Below, in pieces: positions 8,935 through 17,338 of a DNA stretch of 64,000 nt. Source of the stretch: Paracoccus liaowanqingii. GTDB taxonomy: Bacteria; Pseudomonadota; Alphaproteobacteria; Rhodobacterales; Rhodobacteraceae. Positions within the stretch are counted from its first letter, which is position 1. Each line of letters begins with the position of its first letter. Under the pieces are notes generated by a model, which saw only the letters and a program-made list of their open reading frames with translations, did not search any database and was not told where the DNA came from. The stretch spans positions 38,501 through 102,500 of the forward strand of contig NZ_CP038439.1 of NCBI RefSeq assembly GCF_004683865.2, given 5' to 3'. Position numbers and translations under genes: made by a program.

Positions 8935-9015
8935 GGGCGGCAGAGTGGCGGCAAGCCGGGCGCAAGGCAATGGGGGGCGCCGGGGGCGGTGGGGGTGCCC
9001 GTGGCGGGGGTGGCA

Positions 9016-9080
9016 GGGGGGCGCTGCCCCCCGTCCTGCGGACTCCCCCCGGGATATTTTCGCCAAGGCGAAAGGGCGGG
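9016..9080. repeat. Dispersed GGGATATTT-type repeat, copy A
   Basis: Composite element between the divergent kinase and fRMsr genes. It consists of a stem-loop GGGGGGCGCTGCCCCCC (9016-9032), a small hairpin GTCCTGCGGAC (9033-9043), then TCCCCCCGGGATATTT and a tail CGCCAAGGCGAAAGG. Its first 44 bases are identical to those of the copy at 17263-17306. Confidence 0.85.
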
Positions 9081-9116
9081 CTTTCCTGTCCCGCGATGGC
9101 TGCGTAGGAAGGAGGG

Positions 9117-9569
9117 ATGAGCGAATATGACACCCTTGCGGCCCGCATCCGGGCCCTCTGTGCGGGCGAGACCGACGAGGTCGCGCTGATGGCCACCGTG
9201 GCCTGCGAATTGCATCATTCCGACGAGCGGTTCGACTGGACCGGCTTCTACCGGGTCGTGGCGCCCGAGCTGTTGAAGATCGGGCCCTATCAGGGCGGGC
9301 ATGGCTGCCTGGTGATCCCCTTCGCGCGCGGCGTCTGCGGGGCGGCGGCGCGGACGCGCGCGGTGCAGATCGTGGCCGATGTCGAGGCGTTTCCCGGCCA
9401 TATCGCCTGTTCCAGCAGCACCCGGTCCGAGATCGTGCTGCCCGTCATCGGCGCGGGGGATCGGCTGATCGGGGTGCTGGACATCGACAGCGACAGGCCC
9501 GATGCCTTCGATCAGGCGGATGCGCAGGCCCTGGCGGCCATTCTGGAGGAGGTGTTCCATGGGATCTGA
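9117..9569 (+). CDS. Free methionine-(R)-sulfoxide reductase (GAF domain)
   Basis: 150 aa, a single GAF domain. fRMsr reduces free methionine-R-sulfoxide in the cytosol, using thioredoxin. The three catalytic/resolving cysteines are present: Cys64 in GHGCLVIPF, Cys74 in RGVCGAAA and Cys98 in HIACSSSTRSEIVLPV. Their spacing (10 and 24 residues) equals that of E. coli fRMsr (Cys84, 94, 118). FDWTGFYRV and LIGVLDIDS are also family-typical. It is first in a run of four genes with overlapping ends (GFA protein, LysE, RluA). MsrPQ for protein-bound methionine sulfoxide lies at the other end of the window. Confidence 0.93.
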   Translation: MSEYDTLAARIRALCAGETDEVALMATVACELHHSDERFDWTGFYRVVAPELLKIGPYQGGHGCLVIPFARGVCGAAARTRAVQIVADVEAFPGHIACSSSTRSEIVLPVIGAGDRLIGVLDIDSDRPDAFDQADAQALAAILEEVFHGI

Positions 9570-9963
9570 CCTGACGGGATCCGACCTGAAGGGCCGCTGC
9601 CTGTGCGGCGCGGTCACCTTTCGCGGGCAGCGGGGCGGCGATGCCCTGCGCGCCTGCCATTGCGGCCAGTGCCGCCGCTGGTCGGGCCATGTCTGGGCCG
9701 CCATCGGGCTGACCGACCTGCGGATCGCGGGGCCGGTGCGCTGGCACGCCTCGTCCGACCGCGCCGAGCGGGGGTTCTGCAGCCAGTGCGGCAGCGCGCT
9801 GTTCTGGAAGGCCCGGGGCGGGACCGAGACCGACGTGGCGGCGGGCGCCCTGGACGCGCCCACCGGGCTGGAACTGGCGGGGCATATCTTCGCCGCCGAC
9901 AAGGGCGATTACTACCGGATCGCGGACGATCTGCCGACCTGGCCGCAGGAGGCGCCGGAATGA
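9559..9963 (+). CDS. GFA-family (CENP-V/GFA) zinc protein
   Basis: 134 aa. Zinc-binding cysteines are visible: GRCLCGAVTF near residue 13, ACHCGQCRRWSG near 35 and GFCSQCGSALFWK near 75. The domain is named after glutathione-dependent formaldehyde-activating enzyme, but most bacterial members have no proven activity. The ATG at 9559 lies inside the end of the fRMsr gene, in a different frame. A formaldehyde role should not be assumed from the name. Confidence 0.85.
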   Translation: MGSDLTGSDLKGRCLCGAVTFRGQRGGDALRACHCGQCRRWSGHVWAAIGLTDLRIAGPVRWHASSDRAERGFCSQCGSALFWKARGGTETDVAAGALDAPTGLELAGHIFAADKGDYYRIADDLPTWPQEAPE

Positions 9964-10586
9964 TCTGGGACACTCTGGCCAACGTGCCCGCCGGGCAGAT
10001 GACGGCCTTCATCGCGGGCGGGCTGGTGCTGAACTTCGCGCCGGGGCAGGACGTGTTCTTCGCCAGCGCCTGCGGCATCCAGGGCGGGCCGCGCGCCGGG
10101 GCCTGGGCGGGTCTGGGCGTGGGCCTGGGCGTGCTGATGCACGTGACGCTGGCCACGGTGGGTCTGGGCGCGCTGGTCGCCGCCCATCCCGAGGCGCTGC
10201 GGGCGATCAAGTATGCGGGCGCGGCCTATCTGCTGTGGCTGGCATGGAAAAGCTGGCGGGCGGGGGATGTGGATCCGGCGGCCCGGGGCAGCGTGCGCGT
10301 CTGGAACATCATCCGGCGCGGGTTCCTGTCCAATGCGCTGAACCCCAAGCCGGTGCTGTTCATGCTGGCCTTCCTGCCGCAGTTCACCAACCCGGCCTGG
10401 GGGCCGATCTGGCAGCAGATTCTGGGGCTGGGGCTGATCTTCGCCTTCACCGGCACGCTGGTGACGATCGGCTACGGGGTCGTGGGCGGCGTCGCGGGTC
10501 AGGTGATCGGCAAGCGTCTGGGGCTGGTCAACAAGATCGCCGCCGTGATGTTCGCGGGGCTGGCGCTGCGCCTCGTCTGGAGATGA
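9960..10586 (+). CDS. LysE/RhtB-family amino-acid exporter
   Basis: 208 aa with about six hydrophobic segments. Family marks are VLNFAPGQDVFFASACGIQGG near the N-terminus (usual form: PGP...), YLLWLAWKSWR at about 90-100 and GFLSNALNPKPVLFMLAFLPQF at about 120-140. It is an inner-membrane exporter of amino acids or related metabolites; the substrate is not predictable. It overlaps the GFA gene by four bases (ATGA) and the next gene likewise, so all are probably one transcript. Confidence 0.92.
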   Translation: MIWDTLANVPAGQMTAFIAGGLVLNFAPGQDVFFASACGIQGGPRAGAWAGLGVGLGVLMHVTLATVGLGALVAAHPEALRAIKYAGAAYLLWLAWKSWRAGDVDPAARGSVRVWNIIRRGFLSNALNPKPVLFMLAFLPQFTNPAWGPIWQQILGLGLIFAFTGTLVTIGYGVVGGVAGQVIGKRLGLVNKIAAVMFAGLALRLVWR

Positions 10587-11233
10587 CGGGCTTCGTCTAC
10601 GCGCCGCCCGCCGATGCGCCGGTGGTGATCCATGCCGACGATCAGGTGCTGATCGTCGACAAGCAGGCGGGGCTGTTGTCCGTGCCGGGACGGGGCGAGG
10701 ACCGGGCCGACTGCCTGATCGCGCGGCTGCGCGTCGGATTTCCGACCGTGCTGCTGGTGCATCGGCTGGATCTGGACACCTCGGGCGTGATGGTCTTCGC
10801 GCTGACCCCCCATGCGCAGCGGCATCTGTCCAAGCAGTTCGAGGAGCGGCGCACCAGGAAGGTCTATGTCGCGCGGCTGGCGGGGCGGCTGCAGCCCGAC
10901 ACGGGGCGGGTCGATCTGCCGCTGATCGTCGACTGGCCCAACCGCCCGCGCCAAAAGGTCGACCATGTCGAGGGCCGGGCGGCGCAGACGGACTGGCGGG
11001 TGGTTCGCGCCTCGGAGGACGAGACGCGGGTGCGGCTGATGCCGGTCACCGGGCGCAGCCATCAGCTGCGGGTCCACATGGCCGAGACGGGCCATCCGAT
11101 CCTGGGCGATCCGCTTTATGCGACGGGGGCGGCGGCGGATCATCCGCGCCTGATGCTGCATGCCGAGAGCCTGCGGTTCCGGCATCCCGACAGCGAGGTG
11201 CAGATCGGGTTCTCGGCGCCGGTGCCGTTCTAG
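10583..11233 (+). CDS. RluA-family RNA pseudouridine synthase
   Basis: 216 aa, the short RluA type without an S4 domain. The catalytic Asp is in HRLDLDTSGVMVFA, preceded by VLIVDKQAGLLSVPG. RKVYVARLAG and GRSHQLRVHMAETGHPILGD complete the family signature. The size and motif set resemble E. coli RluA, which modifies 23S rRNA U746 and tRNA position 32, but the actual target site here is inferred only from the family. It overlaps the LysE gene (ATGA) and is convergent with the VTT protein gene. Confidence 0.9.
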   Translation: MTGFVYAPPADAPVVIHADDQVLIVDKQAGLLSVPGRGEDRADCLIARLRVGFPTVLLVHRLDLDTSGVMVFALTPHAQRHLSKQFEERRTRKVYVARLAGRLQPDTGRVDLPLIVDWPNRPRQKVDHVEGRAAQTDWRVVRASEDETRVRLMPVTGRSHQLRVHMAETGHPILGDPLYATGAAADHPRLMLHAESLRFRHPDSEVQIGFSAPVPF

Positions 11234-11242
11234 GACAGCAAC

Positions 11243-11947
11243 TTAGGCGGTCGGCTCGGCCGGCCTGCGGCGCAGGCGGCGCGACAGCCAGCGGGCGATC
11301 CAGGGAAACAGCGTCAGCGCCACGATCACCGCGATGATGCGCGGCCCCACGATGTCCGAGACCTGATCCAGCTCGGCCAGCTGGGTGCCCGCGGCGCTGA
11401 GGATCGCCTTGTTGGGCAGGACGCCCGCCGCCGTGACCGGAATGAAGACCCGGGCGGCCAGCGCGCTGACCCCGGCCGCCAGGTTCAGCACGAAGAAGGG
11501 GATCGCGGGCGTCAGCCGCAGGCTGAGCAGCGCCAGCGCGCCATCCGCCTCGACCCGGCGGTCCAGCTGGTCCAGGCGCGCGCCCAGCAGGCGGCGCACC
11601 TGACCGGTCAGCAGGTGCCGCGCCGCGAGGAAGGTCAGCATCGCCGCCATCATCGTGCCCAGCATCGACAGGACCAGCCCCAGCCAGAAGCCGAAGAAGG
11701 CACCGCCCGCCAGGGTCATCAGCACCACGACCGGGAAGGGCAGCGCCCCCAGCACGGCAAAGCCGCCCAGATAGGCCAGCACCGCCAGCTCGTGATTGCG
11801 GTCGCGCCAGCCCTGACCGTGTTCCAGCATCCGGTGCAGCCGTGTCAGGTCGGATTGCAGGGCGGGCAGAGATGGCCACAGCCACAGGGCGGCGGCCAAG
11901 GCCGCCACCCCTGCTGCGGCCCCCAGGGCGATCCGCAGCGGCGTCAT
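11243..11947 (-). CDS. TVP38/TMEM64 family membrane protein (VTT domain)
   Basis: 234 aa. The VTT (SNARE-associated/DedA-like) domain is recognisable in FAVLGALPFPVVVLMTLAGGAFFGFWLG near residues 75-100 and LRLTPAIPFFVLNLAAGVS near 150-165. An N-terminal helix and a strongly basic C-terminus (RWLSRRLRRRPAEP) are present. VTT/DedA proteins are inner-membrane proteins; some transport undecaprenyl phosphate or scramble lipids, but this subfamily is less well defined. It sits six bases after the metallo-hydrolase gene on the same strand, probably co-transcribed. Confidence 0.86.
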   Translation of the reverse strand: MTPLRIALGAAAGVAALAAALWLWPSLPALQSDLTRLHRMLEHGQGWRDRNHELAVLAYLGGFAVLGALPFPVVVLMTLAGGAFFGFWLGLVLSMLGTMMAAMLTFLAARHLLTGQVRRLLGARLDQLDRRVEADGALALLSLRLTPAIPFFVLNLAAGVSALAARVFIPVTAAGVLPNKAILSAAGTQLAELDQVSDIVGPRIIAVIVALTLFPWIARWLSRRLRRRPAEPTA

Positions 11948-11953
11948 GCCGGA

Positions 11954-12748
11954 TCAGGCCGCGCCGTCGGGATACCAGTCGGCCACGACCACCTGCGCGC
12001 CCGATCCGCCCTCCTCCACCAGCCGGGCGAAGGCGGCCATGTCGCTGTCGCGGAAATGGTAGGGATAGACCACCTCGGGCGCGAAGGCGGTCACGGCCTC
12101 GGCCGCCTGCTCGACCGTCATCGTATAGGGCAGGTTCATGGGCAGGAAGGCCACATGGATGTCGGTCAGGGCGCGCAGTTCGGGCGTGTCCTCGGTATCG
12201 CCCGCGATCAGGACGCGCTGGCCGCCGATGGTCAGGACATAGCCGTTGTCGCGGCCCTGCGGGTGGTACTGCGCCCGTTCGGGGGTGATGTTGTAGGCGG
12301 GGATCGCCTCGATGGTCAGGCCGAGCGCCTCGCCGGTGTCGCCATTGGCCATGGCGGTGACGCGGGCGGCCATCGCCTCGGGCAGCATGTCGGCGACGGC
12401 ACCGTTGGCGATGATCGGCACCTCGGGCAGGGCGTCCAGCGTGGGCTGGTCGTAATGGTCGCCATGCTCGTGGGTGATCAGGATCAGGTCGGGCGCGGGC
12501 AGGTCGGCATAGGCCTCGGCCCCGCCGACCGGATCGACATAGACGACCCCGGCGGGCGTCTCCAGGACCATCGAGGCGTGGTCGACCGGATGGATCACGA
12601 TCTCGCCGCCGTCCACGGGATGGCGGAAGGGCCCGGGCTGCGGGCTGGCGTCCTGCGCGCGGGCGGGGCCTGCGGCGATCATCGGGATGACGGCACTGCC
12701 CATCAGGGCGGCGGCCAGTTGCAGTCCGGAACGGCGGGTCAGGCGCAT
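11954..12748 (-). CDS. Exported MBL-fold metallo-hydrolase
   Basis: 264 aa. The N-terminus MRLTRRSGLQLAAALMGSAV looks like a Tat signal peptide, with likely cleavage after ARA near residue 31. The metallo-beta-lactamase motif THEHGDHYD is at about 93-101, with further ligands in IAGDTEDT and PYHF. Within the fold it resembles the UlaG-like group that acts on small phosphodiester or lactone substrates. The substrate is unknown; a periplasmic location is inferred from the signal. Divergent from the saccharopine dehydrogenase-like gene, with about 160 bases between. Confidence 0.86.
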   Translation of the reverse strand: MRLTRRSGLQLAAALMGSAVIPMIAAGPARAQDASPQPGPFRHPVDGGEIVIHPVDHASMVLETPAGVVYVDPVGGAEAYADLPAPDLILITHEHGDHYDQPTLDALPEVPIIANGAVADMLPEAMAARVTAMANGDTGEALGLTIEAIPAYNITPERAQYHPQGRDNGYVLTIGGQRVLIAGDTEDTPELRALTDIHVAFLPMNLPYTMTVEQAAEAVTAFAPEVVYPYHFRDSDMAAFARLVEEGGSGAQVVVADWYPDGAA

Positions 12749-12909
12749 GATGTCTCATCCTGTGGCAGGGCTGGGGTCAGGGGCCGAACACCGGCTGCCG
12801 CCCCCGGGTTCCCGGCTTGCGAGGCGCTGTCGCCTGACCTACACATTCCGGCGAGACAGGGCAGGCGGGACCGGGCGGCAGGGTCCGGCAGCAGACAAAG
12901 GGGCGCGAG

Positions 12910-13971
12910 ATGACGCATCTGTGGGTCAGGGCGGAAAGCCGCCCGAACGAGGATCGTACCGGCATCACCCCGGACGGCGTGGCGCGGCTGATCGCGGACG
13001 GCATGACGGTCACGGTCGAGGACAGCCCCCACCGCATCATCCCGACCGACGCCTATGCCCGGGCAGGCGCCGCAATCGCGCCCGAGGGCAGCTGGCCCGA
13101 AGCGCCCGCCGGTGCCATCGTCTTCGGCCTGAAGGAACTGCCCGAGGACGGCACGCCGCTGCGCCACCGCCACATCATGTTCGGCCATTCCTACAAGGAC
13201 CAGCCGGCGGGCCGTGTCCTGCTGGACCGGTTCCGGGCTGGGGGCGGGATGCTGTGGGATCTGGAATACCTGACCGACGAGGACGGGCGGCGGCTGGCGG
13301 CCTTCGGCTATTGGGCGGGCTATGCGGGGGCGGCGGTCTCGCTGCTGGCTTGGACCGCGCAGCAGGGCTGTGGCATCTGCGGGCCGGTCGCGGCCTGGCC
13401 CGACCAGGACGCCCTGCTGGCCGACCTGCGCGCGCGCATGGACGCCACCGGCCGCCCGCGCCCGCGGGCCATCGTGATCGGCGCCAAGGGCCGCGTGGGC
13501 CGGGGGGCCGCCGACCTGATGGCCGCGACCGGCGTGCCGGTGACGGCCTGGGACATGGCCGAGACGGCGCATGGCGGCCCCTTCCCCGAGGTGCTGATGC
13601 ACGAGATCTTCGTCAACGCAATCCTGGCCCGGCCCGGCGCGCCGGTCTTCGTCCCCGCCAGCGCGGTGGCGCCGGGCCGCGCGTTGACGGTGATCGGCGA
13701 CGTGGCCTGCGATCCGGACAGCGATTTCTCTCCCATCAAGGTCTATGACCGTGCGACCAGTTGGCACGCCCCGGTGCTGCGCGTGGCCGAGGCGCCGCCG
13801 CTGGACGTGATGGCGATCGACAACCTGCCCTCGCTGCTGCCGCGCGAAAGCTCGGTGGATTATGCCGGGCAATTGCTGCCTGTGCTGCGTGCGCTGGCCG
13901 ATCCGCAGGCCGGGCCCTGGGGTCGCGCGGCGGCGCTTTATCGCGATCATGCCGGGCGCGCGGCGGTCTGA
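12910..13971 (+). CDS. Saccharopine dehydrogenase-like protein (Lys1 type)
   Basis: 353 aa. The N-terminal alanine-dehydrogenase/PNT-like domain includes LWVRAESRPNEDRTGITPDG and VFGLKELPEDGTPL. HIMFGHSYKDQPAG and MLWDLEYLTDEDGRRLAAFG follow, then a Rossmann segment IVIGAKGRVGRGAADLM near residue 195. This is the pattern of NAD-dependent, lysine-forming saccharopine dehydrogenase. Since dapD shows that lysine is made through diaminopimelate, the enzyme more likely works in lysine degradation or on a related imino-acid substrate (inference). Confidence 0.86.
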   Translation: MTHLWVRAESRPNEDRTGITPDGVARLIADGMTVTVEDSPHRIIPTDAYARAGAAIAPEGSWPEAPAGAIVFGLKELPEDGTPLRHRHIMFGHSYKDQPAGRVLLDRFRAGGGMLWDLEYLTDEDGRRLAAFGYWAGYAGAAVSLLAWTAQQGCGICGPVAAWPDQDALLADLRARMDATGRPRPRAIVIGAKGRVGRGAADLMAATGVPVTAWDMAETAHGGPFPEVLMHEIFVNAILARPGAPVFVPASAVAPGRALTVIGDVACDPDSDFSPIKVYDRATSWHAPVLRVAEAPPLDVMAIDNLPSLLPRESSVDYAGQLLPVLRALADPQAGPWGRAAALYRDHAGRAAV

Positions 13972-14059
13972 ACCCTGACAGGATCGTGACCCCCCGGCCC
14001 GGAACATGCCGAAAGGCGGGGCATTTGGTCGGTTCAAACGATCTTTCGGAGGATACCAC

Positions 14060-15265
14060 ATGATGCGCCGCACCCGCCGCACGACGACAAGCCTGACTGC
14101 CCTTGCCGCCACCGGATTTCTGGCCGGCGCCGCCTGTGCTCAGGACATCAACACCACCGAACCGAACGGGGCCGCCTATGACCAGACCCCGGCCTTCGAG
14201 GGCCAGACCCGCGCCCCGGCGCTGGAGGGCGACGTGGCCCTGCAGCAGACCGTGCTGGCCGAGGGGCTGGAGCATCCTTGGGGTCTGACCGAACTGCCCG
14301 ACGGCAACTGGCTGGTGACCGAGCGTCCGGGCCGCATGCGCATGGTCGCGCCCGACGGCACCCTGTCCGAGCCGATCTCGGGCCTGCCCGAGGTCGACGC
14401 CCGTGACCAGGGCGGTCTGCATGACGTGTCCGTCGCCGAGGACTTCGCCGACACCCGCCGCGTCTGGTGGACCTATGCCGAGCCGCGCGGCGATGGCGAG
14501 AACGCGACCGCCGTCGCGACCGGCATCCTGTCCGAGGACGGCAGCGCGCTGGAGGATGTGCGGCGCATCTGGCAGCAGCAGCCGGCATGGGCCTCGACCA
14601 AGCATTTCGGCGCCCGCATTGTGCATGACGGCGAGGGGAACATTTTCGTCGGCCTGGGCGAGCGGTCCGACCCCGAGCCGCGCGTCTATGCGCAGGATCC
14701 GCAATCGACCTTGGGCAAGATCGTCCGCATCGACGCCGAGGATGGCAGCCCCGCCGGCGCCGGCATCGAGGGCGCCCTGCCCGAGATCTGGTCGATGGGC
14801 CACCGCAACATCCAGGGCGCGGCCATGGGTCCCGACGGGCAGCTGTGGATGAACGAGCACGGTCCGCAGGGCGGTGACGAGCTGAACGCCATCGAGGCGG
14901 GCCTGAACTACGGCTGGCCCGAAGTGACCTATGGCGTCGACTACAGCGGCGCCGAGATGGGCGTGACCGAGATGGAGGGGACCGAGCAGCCGGTCTATTA
15001 CTGGGATCCCTCGCCCGCGATCAGCGGCATGGCCTTCTACGAGGGCGACATGTTCGCCGACTGGCAGGGCGACGCCCTAATCGGCGGGCTGCGCTCGGGT
15101 GACATCATCCGCCTGAACATCGAGGATGGCATGGTCACCGGCGAGGCCCGCCACGCGACCGGCATCGGCCGCGTCCGCGAGGTCGAGGTGGCCAGCGACG
15201 GCGCGCTGATGGTCATCACCGACGAGGAGAGCGGCCAGTTGATCCGCATCACCCCCGAGGGCTGA
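14060..15265 (+). CDS. Secreted PQQ-dependent sugar dehydrogenase-like beta-propeller
   Basis: 401 aa. The ATG at 14060 follows CGGAGG. A signal peptide is evident (TSLTALAATGFLAGAACAQD), placing the protein in the periplasm. The propeller shows GLEHPWGLTELPDGNWLVTER, GRMRMVAPDG, VWWTYAEP, SMGHRNIQGAAMGPDGQLWMNEHGPQGGDELN and GLNYGWPEVTYG. These are hallmarks of the soluble aldose sugar dehydrogenase/YliI family, with the catalytic His in MGHRN. Whether it uses PQQ here is unproven: no pqq genes lie in the window. A strong terminator follows directly. Confidence 0.9.
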   Translation: MMRRTRRTTTSLTALAATGFLAGAACAQDINTTEPNGAAYDQTPAFEGQTRAPALEGDVALQQTVLAEGLEHPWGLTELPDGNWLVTERPGRMRMVAPDGTLSEPISGLPEVDARDQGGLHDVSVAEDFADTRRVWWTYAEPRGDGENATAVATGILSEDGSALEDVRRIWQQQPAWASTKHFGARIVHDGEGNIFVGLGERSDPEPRVYAQDPQSTLGKIVRIDAEDGSPAGAGIEGALPEIWSMGHRNIQGAAMGPDGQLWMNEHGPQGGDELNAIEAGLNYGWPEVTYGVDYSGAEMGVTEMEGTEQPVYYWDPSPAISGMAFYEGDMFADWQGDALIGGLRSGDIIRLNIEDGMVTGEARHATGIGRVREVEVASDGALMVITDEESGQLIRITPEG

Positions 15266-15288
15266 TCGCATCATCACCGGCACGGACG

Positions 15289-15316
15289 AGGGCGGCCCGC
15301 TTGGGTCGCCCTTTTC
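15289..15316 (+). terminator. Intrinsic terminator after the sugar dehydrogenase gene
   Basis: Ten-pair stem AGGGCGGCCC / GGGTCGCCCT (one G-U pair) around a GCTT loop, followed by TTTT. It lies 24 bases after the stop codon. Confidence 0.85.
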
Positions 15317-15329
15317 CGTTGCCGAGACC

Positions 15330-17174
15330 TCAACGCCCGAACAGCCGCTCGATGTCCGAGAGGGGCAGCTTGACCCAGGTCGGGCGGCCATGGTTGCACT
15401 GGCCCGAGCGCGGGGTGCGTTCCATCTCGCGCAGCAGGGCATTCATTTCATCCGCGGTCATCCGGCGGCCCGAGCGGACCGAACCGTGGCAGGCCATCGA
15501 CGACAGCACCGCATCGATGCGCGCCTGCAGCCGGTCGGAGGTGCCCTGATCGGCCAGATCGTCCAGGATGTCGCGGATCAGCGCCCGGCCGTCCAGCCGC
15601 GCCAGCATCGCGGGCACCTCGCGCAGCGCGACGGCGCCGGGGCCGAAGGGCTCGATCACCAGCCCTAGGGCAGCCAGATCGGCGGCGATGGCCAGCAGCC
15701 GGTCGGCCTCGGTCGGGGACAGCTCCACGATCTCGGGGATCAGCAGGGCTTGGGCGGGAATGCCGCTGTCCTGGGCCTGTGCCTTCAGGCGTTCATAGAC
15801 CAGACGCTCATGCGCGGCATGCTGGTCCACGATCACCATGCCGTCGGCGGTCTGGGCGATGATGTAGTTCTCGTGGATCTGCGCGCGGGCGGCGCCCAGG
15901 GGCACGTCCGGGCTGGGGGGCGTGTCGTCGAGGACCGGCTCGAACCGGGCCGAGGGTGTCTCGGCAAAGCCCGGCGCGGGCATCTGCAGGTCCAGCGCGG
16001 CCCGGATCGCCGCCCCCGAGGGGCGTTCGCTGTGCCAGGCGGGGACCGGCCTGTGCGTTTGGGGTGCCCCCGTTCGAGCGCCGAGAGGCTCGGGCTGCAG
16101 CGCAGCCAGCGTCGCGGTGCCGCCGGTGGACGCGGCGCGGTGCCCCGCCCCGGCCATCGCATGGCGCAGCGCGCCGACCAGCAGCCCGCGCGCCACCTGC
16201 GGGTCGCGGAACCGCACCTCGGCCTTGGCGGGGTGGACGTTGACGTCGACCAGCTGCGGGTCGCAATCCAGATAGAGGACCGCCGCCGGATGCCGTCCCG
16301 GCGCCAGCACGTCCATGTAGCCCGCCCGCAGCGCCCCGGTCAGCATCTTGTCGCGGACCGGGCGGCCGTTGACATAGAGGTGCTGCGCCACCGCCGCGCC
16401 GCGCGAATATGTGGGCAGCGCTGCAAAGCCGGTCAGCGCGATCCCGTCGCGTTCGGCATCCATCGGCAGGGCGTTGTCGATGAAGTCCACGCCCATCAGC
16501 CGGGTCACGCGGGTGGTCAGGGCGCCGAACAGCTCTCCCTGCTCGGCATCGGCGCGGAAGATCTCGCGCCCGTCGGCACTCAGCGAGAAGCCGACATAGG
16601 GCTCGACCATCGCCAGGCGGCGGACGACCTCGGCCACGGCCTGCGTCTCGGCCCGTTCGGTGCGCAGGAACTTGAGCCGGGCGGGGGTGGCGAAGAACAG
16701 GTCGCGCAGCTCGACCACGGTGCCGGGATTGGCCGCCGCCGGGCGGGGCGGCGTCAGGCGGCCCCCCGTGACGGCGATGACCGCGCCCTCCGCCCCGGCC
16801 GCGCGCGAGGTGATGGTCAGCCGCCCCACCGCGCCGAGCGAGGGCAGCGCCTCGCCCCTAAACCCGAAGCTGGTAATGGCCAGAAGGTCCGAGCCGTCGA
16901 TCTTGCTGGTCGCATGGCGCGACAGGGCGAGGGGCAGATCCTCGGGCACCATGCCGCAGCCGTCGTCAGTGACCCGGATCAGCCGCTTGCCGCCCTCTTC
17001 GATGGCGATCTGGATGCGGGTGGCGCCGGCATCGAGCGCGTTTTCCACCAGCTCCTTGACTGCCGAGGCCGGACGTTCGACCACCTCGCCCGCCGCGATG
17101 CGGTTGGCGGTGGTCTGATCCAGCTGGCGGATCACGGGACGGCCTGCGCGCATCTGGGGGAGGGGGTGGGTCAT
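15330..17174 (-). CDS. mutL: DNA mismatch repair protein MutL
   Basis: 614 aa. The GHKL ATPase is shown by [20 protein letters not shown], the DDGCGM box and [13 protein letters not shown]. The C-terminal domain carries the endonuclease motif [12 protein letters not shown] (about residues 446-457), ACHGSVRSG (about 558) and CNHGRPTW (about 592). This is therefore the nicking type of MutL found in bacteria without MutH. The start is the ATG at 17174 ([11 protein letters not shown]) or the ATG at 17153. It lies downstream of the M16 peptidase genes, separated by a repeat-containing gap, and reads toward the sugar-dehydrogenase terminator. Confidence 0.96.
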   Translation of the reverse strand: MTHPLPQMRAGRPVIRQLDQTTANRIAAGEVVERPASAVKELVENALDAGATRIQIAIEEGGKRLIRVTDDGCGMVPEDLPLALSRHATSKIDGSDLLAITSFGFRGEALPSLGAVGRLTITSRAAGAEGAVIAVTGGRLTPPRPAAANPGTVVELRDLFFATPARLKFLRTERAETQAVAEVVRRLAMVEPYVGFSLSADGREIFRADAEQGELFGALTTRVTRLMGVDFIDNALPMDAERDGIALTGFAALPTYSRGAAVAQHLYVNGRPVRDKMLTGALRAGYMDVLAPGRHPAAVLYLDCDPQLVDVNVHPAKAEVRFRDPQVARGLLVGALRHAMAGAGHRAASTGGTATLAALQPEPLGARTGAPQTHRPVPAWHSERPSGAAIRAALDLQMPAPGFAETPSARFEPVLDDTPPSPDVPLGAARAQIHENYIIAQTADGMVIVDQHAAHERLVYERLKAQAQDSGIPAQALLIPEIVELSPTEADRLLAIAADLAALGLVIEPFGPGAVALREVPAMLARLDGRALIRDILDDLADQGTSDRLQARIDAVLSSMACHGSVRSGRRMTADEMNALLREMERTPRSGQCNHGRPTWVKLPLSDIERLFGR

Positions 17175-17262
17175 GCCCCCAGATCTAGCAGCAGATCCCG
17201 CCGGCGACCAGAGATTCGGGGCGGGATGCCGTCCGGTCGCGGGGTCCGGCGGAGGGGTGGTC

Positions 17263-17330
17263 GGGGGGCGCTGCCCCCCGTCCTGCGGACTCCCCCCGGG
17301 ATATTTGCGGCCAAGATGAAGGGGCGCGGG
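17263..17330. repeat. Dispersed GGGATATTT-type repeat, copy B
   Basis: Stem-loop GGGGGGCGCTGCCCCCC (17263-17279), hairpin GTCCTGCGGAC (17280-17290), core TCCCCCCGGGATATTTG, then CGGCCAAGATGAAGGGG. It lies between mutL and the M16 gene. The first 44 bases equal those of the copy at 9016. Confidence 0.85.
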
Positions 17331-17338
17331 GCCGTGGC

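Noticed and set aside
9559..9963. Calling the GFA protein a formaldehyde-detoxification enzyme
   Set aside because: No glutathione-dependent formaldehyde dehydrogenase gene nearby, and most GFA-fold proteins lack proven activity.
12910..13971. Assigning the saccharopine dehydrogenase-like protein to lysine synthesis
   Set aside because: dapD in the same window shows the diaminopimelate route; fungal-type lysine synthesis is unlikely.
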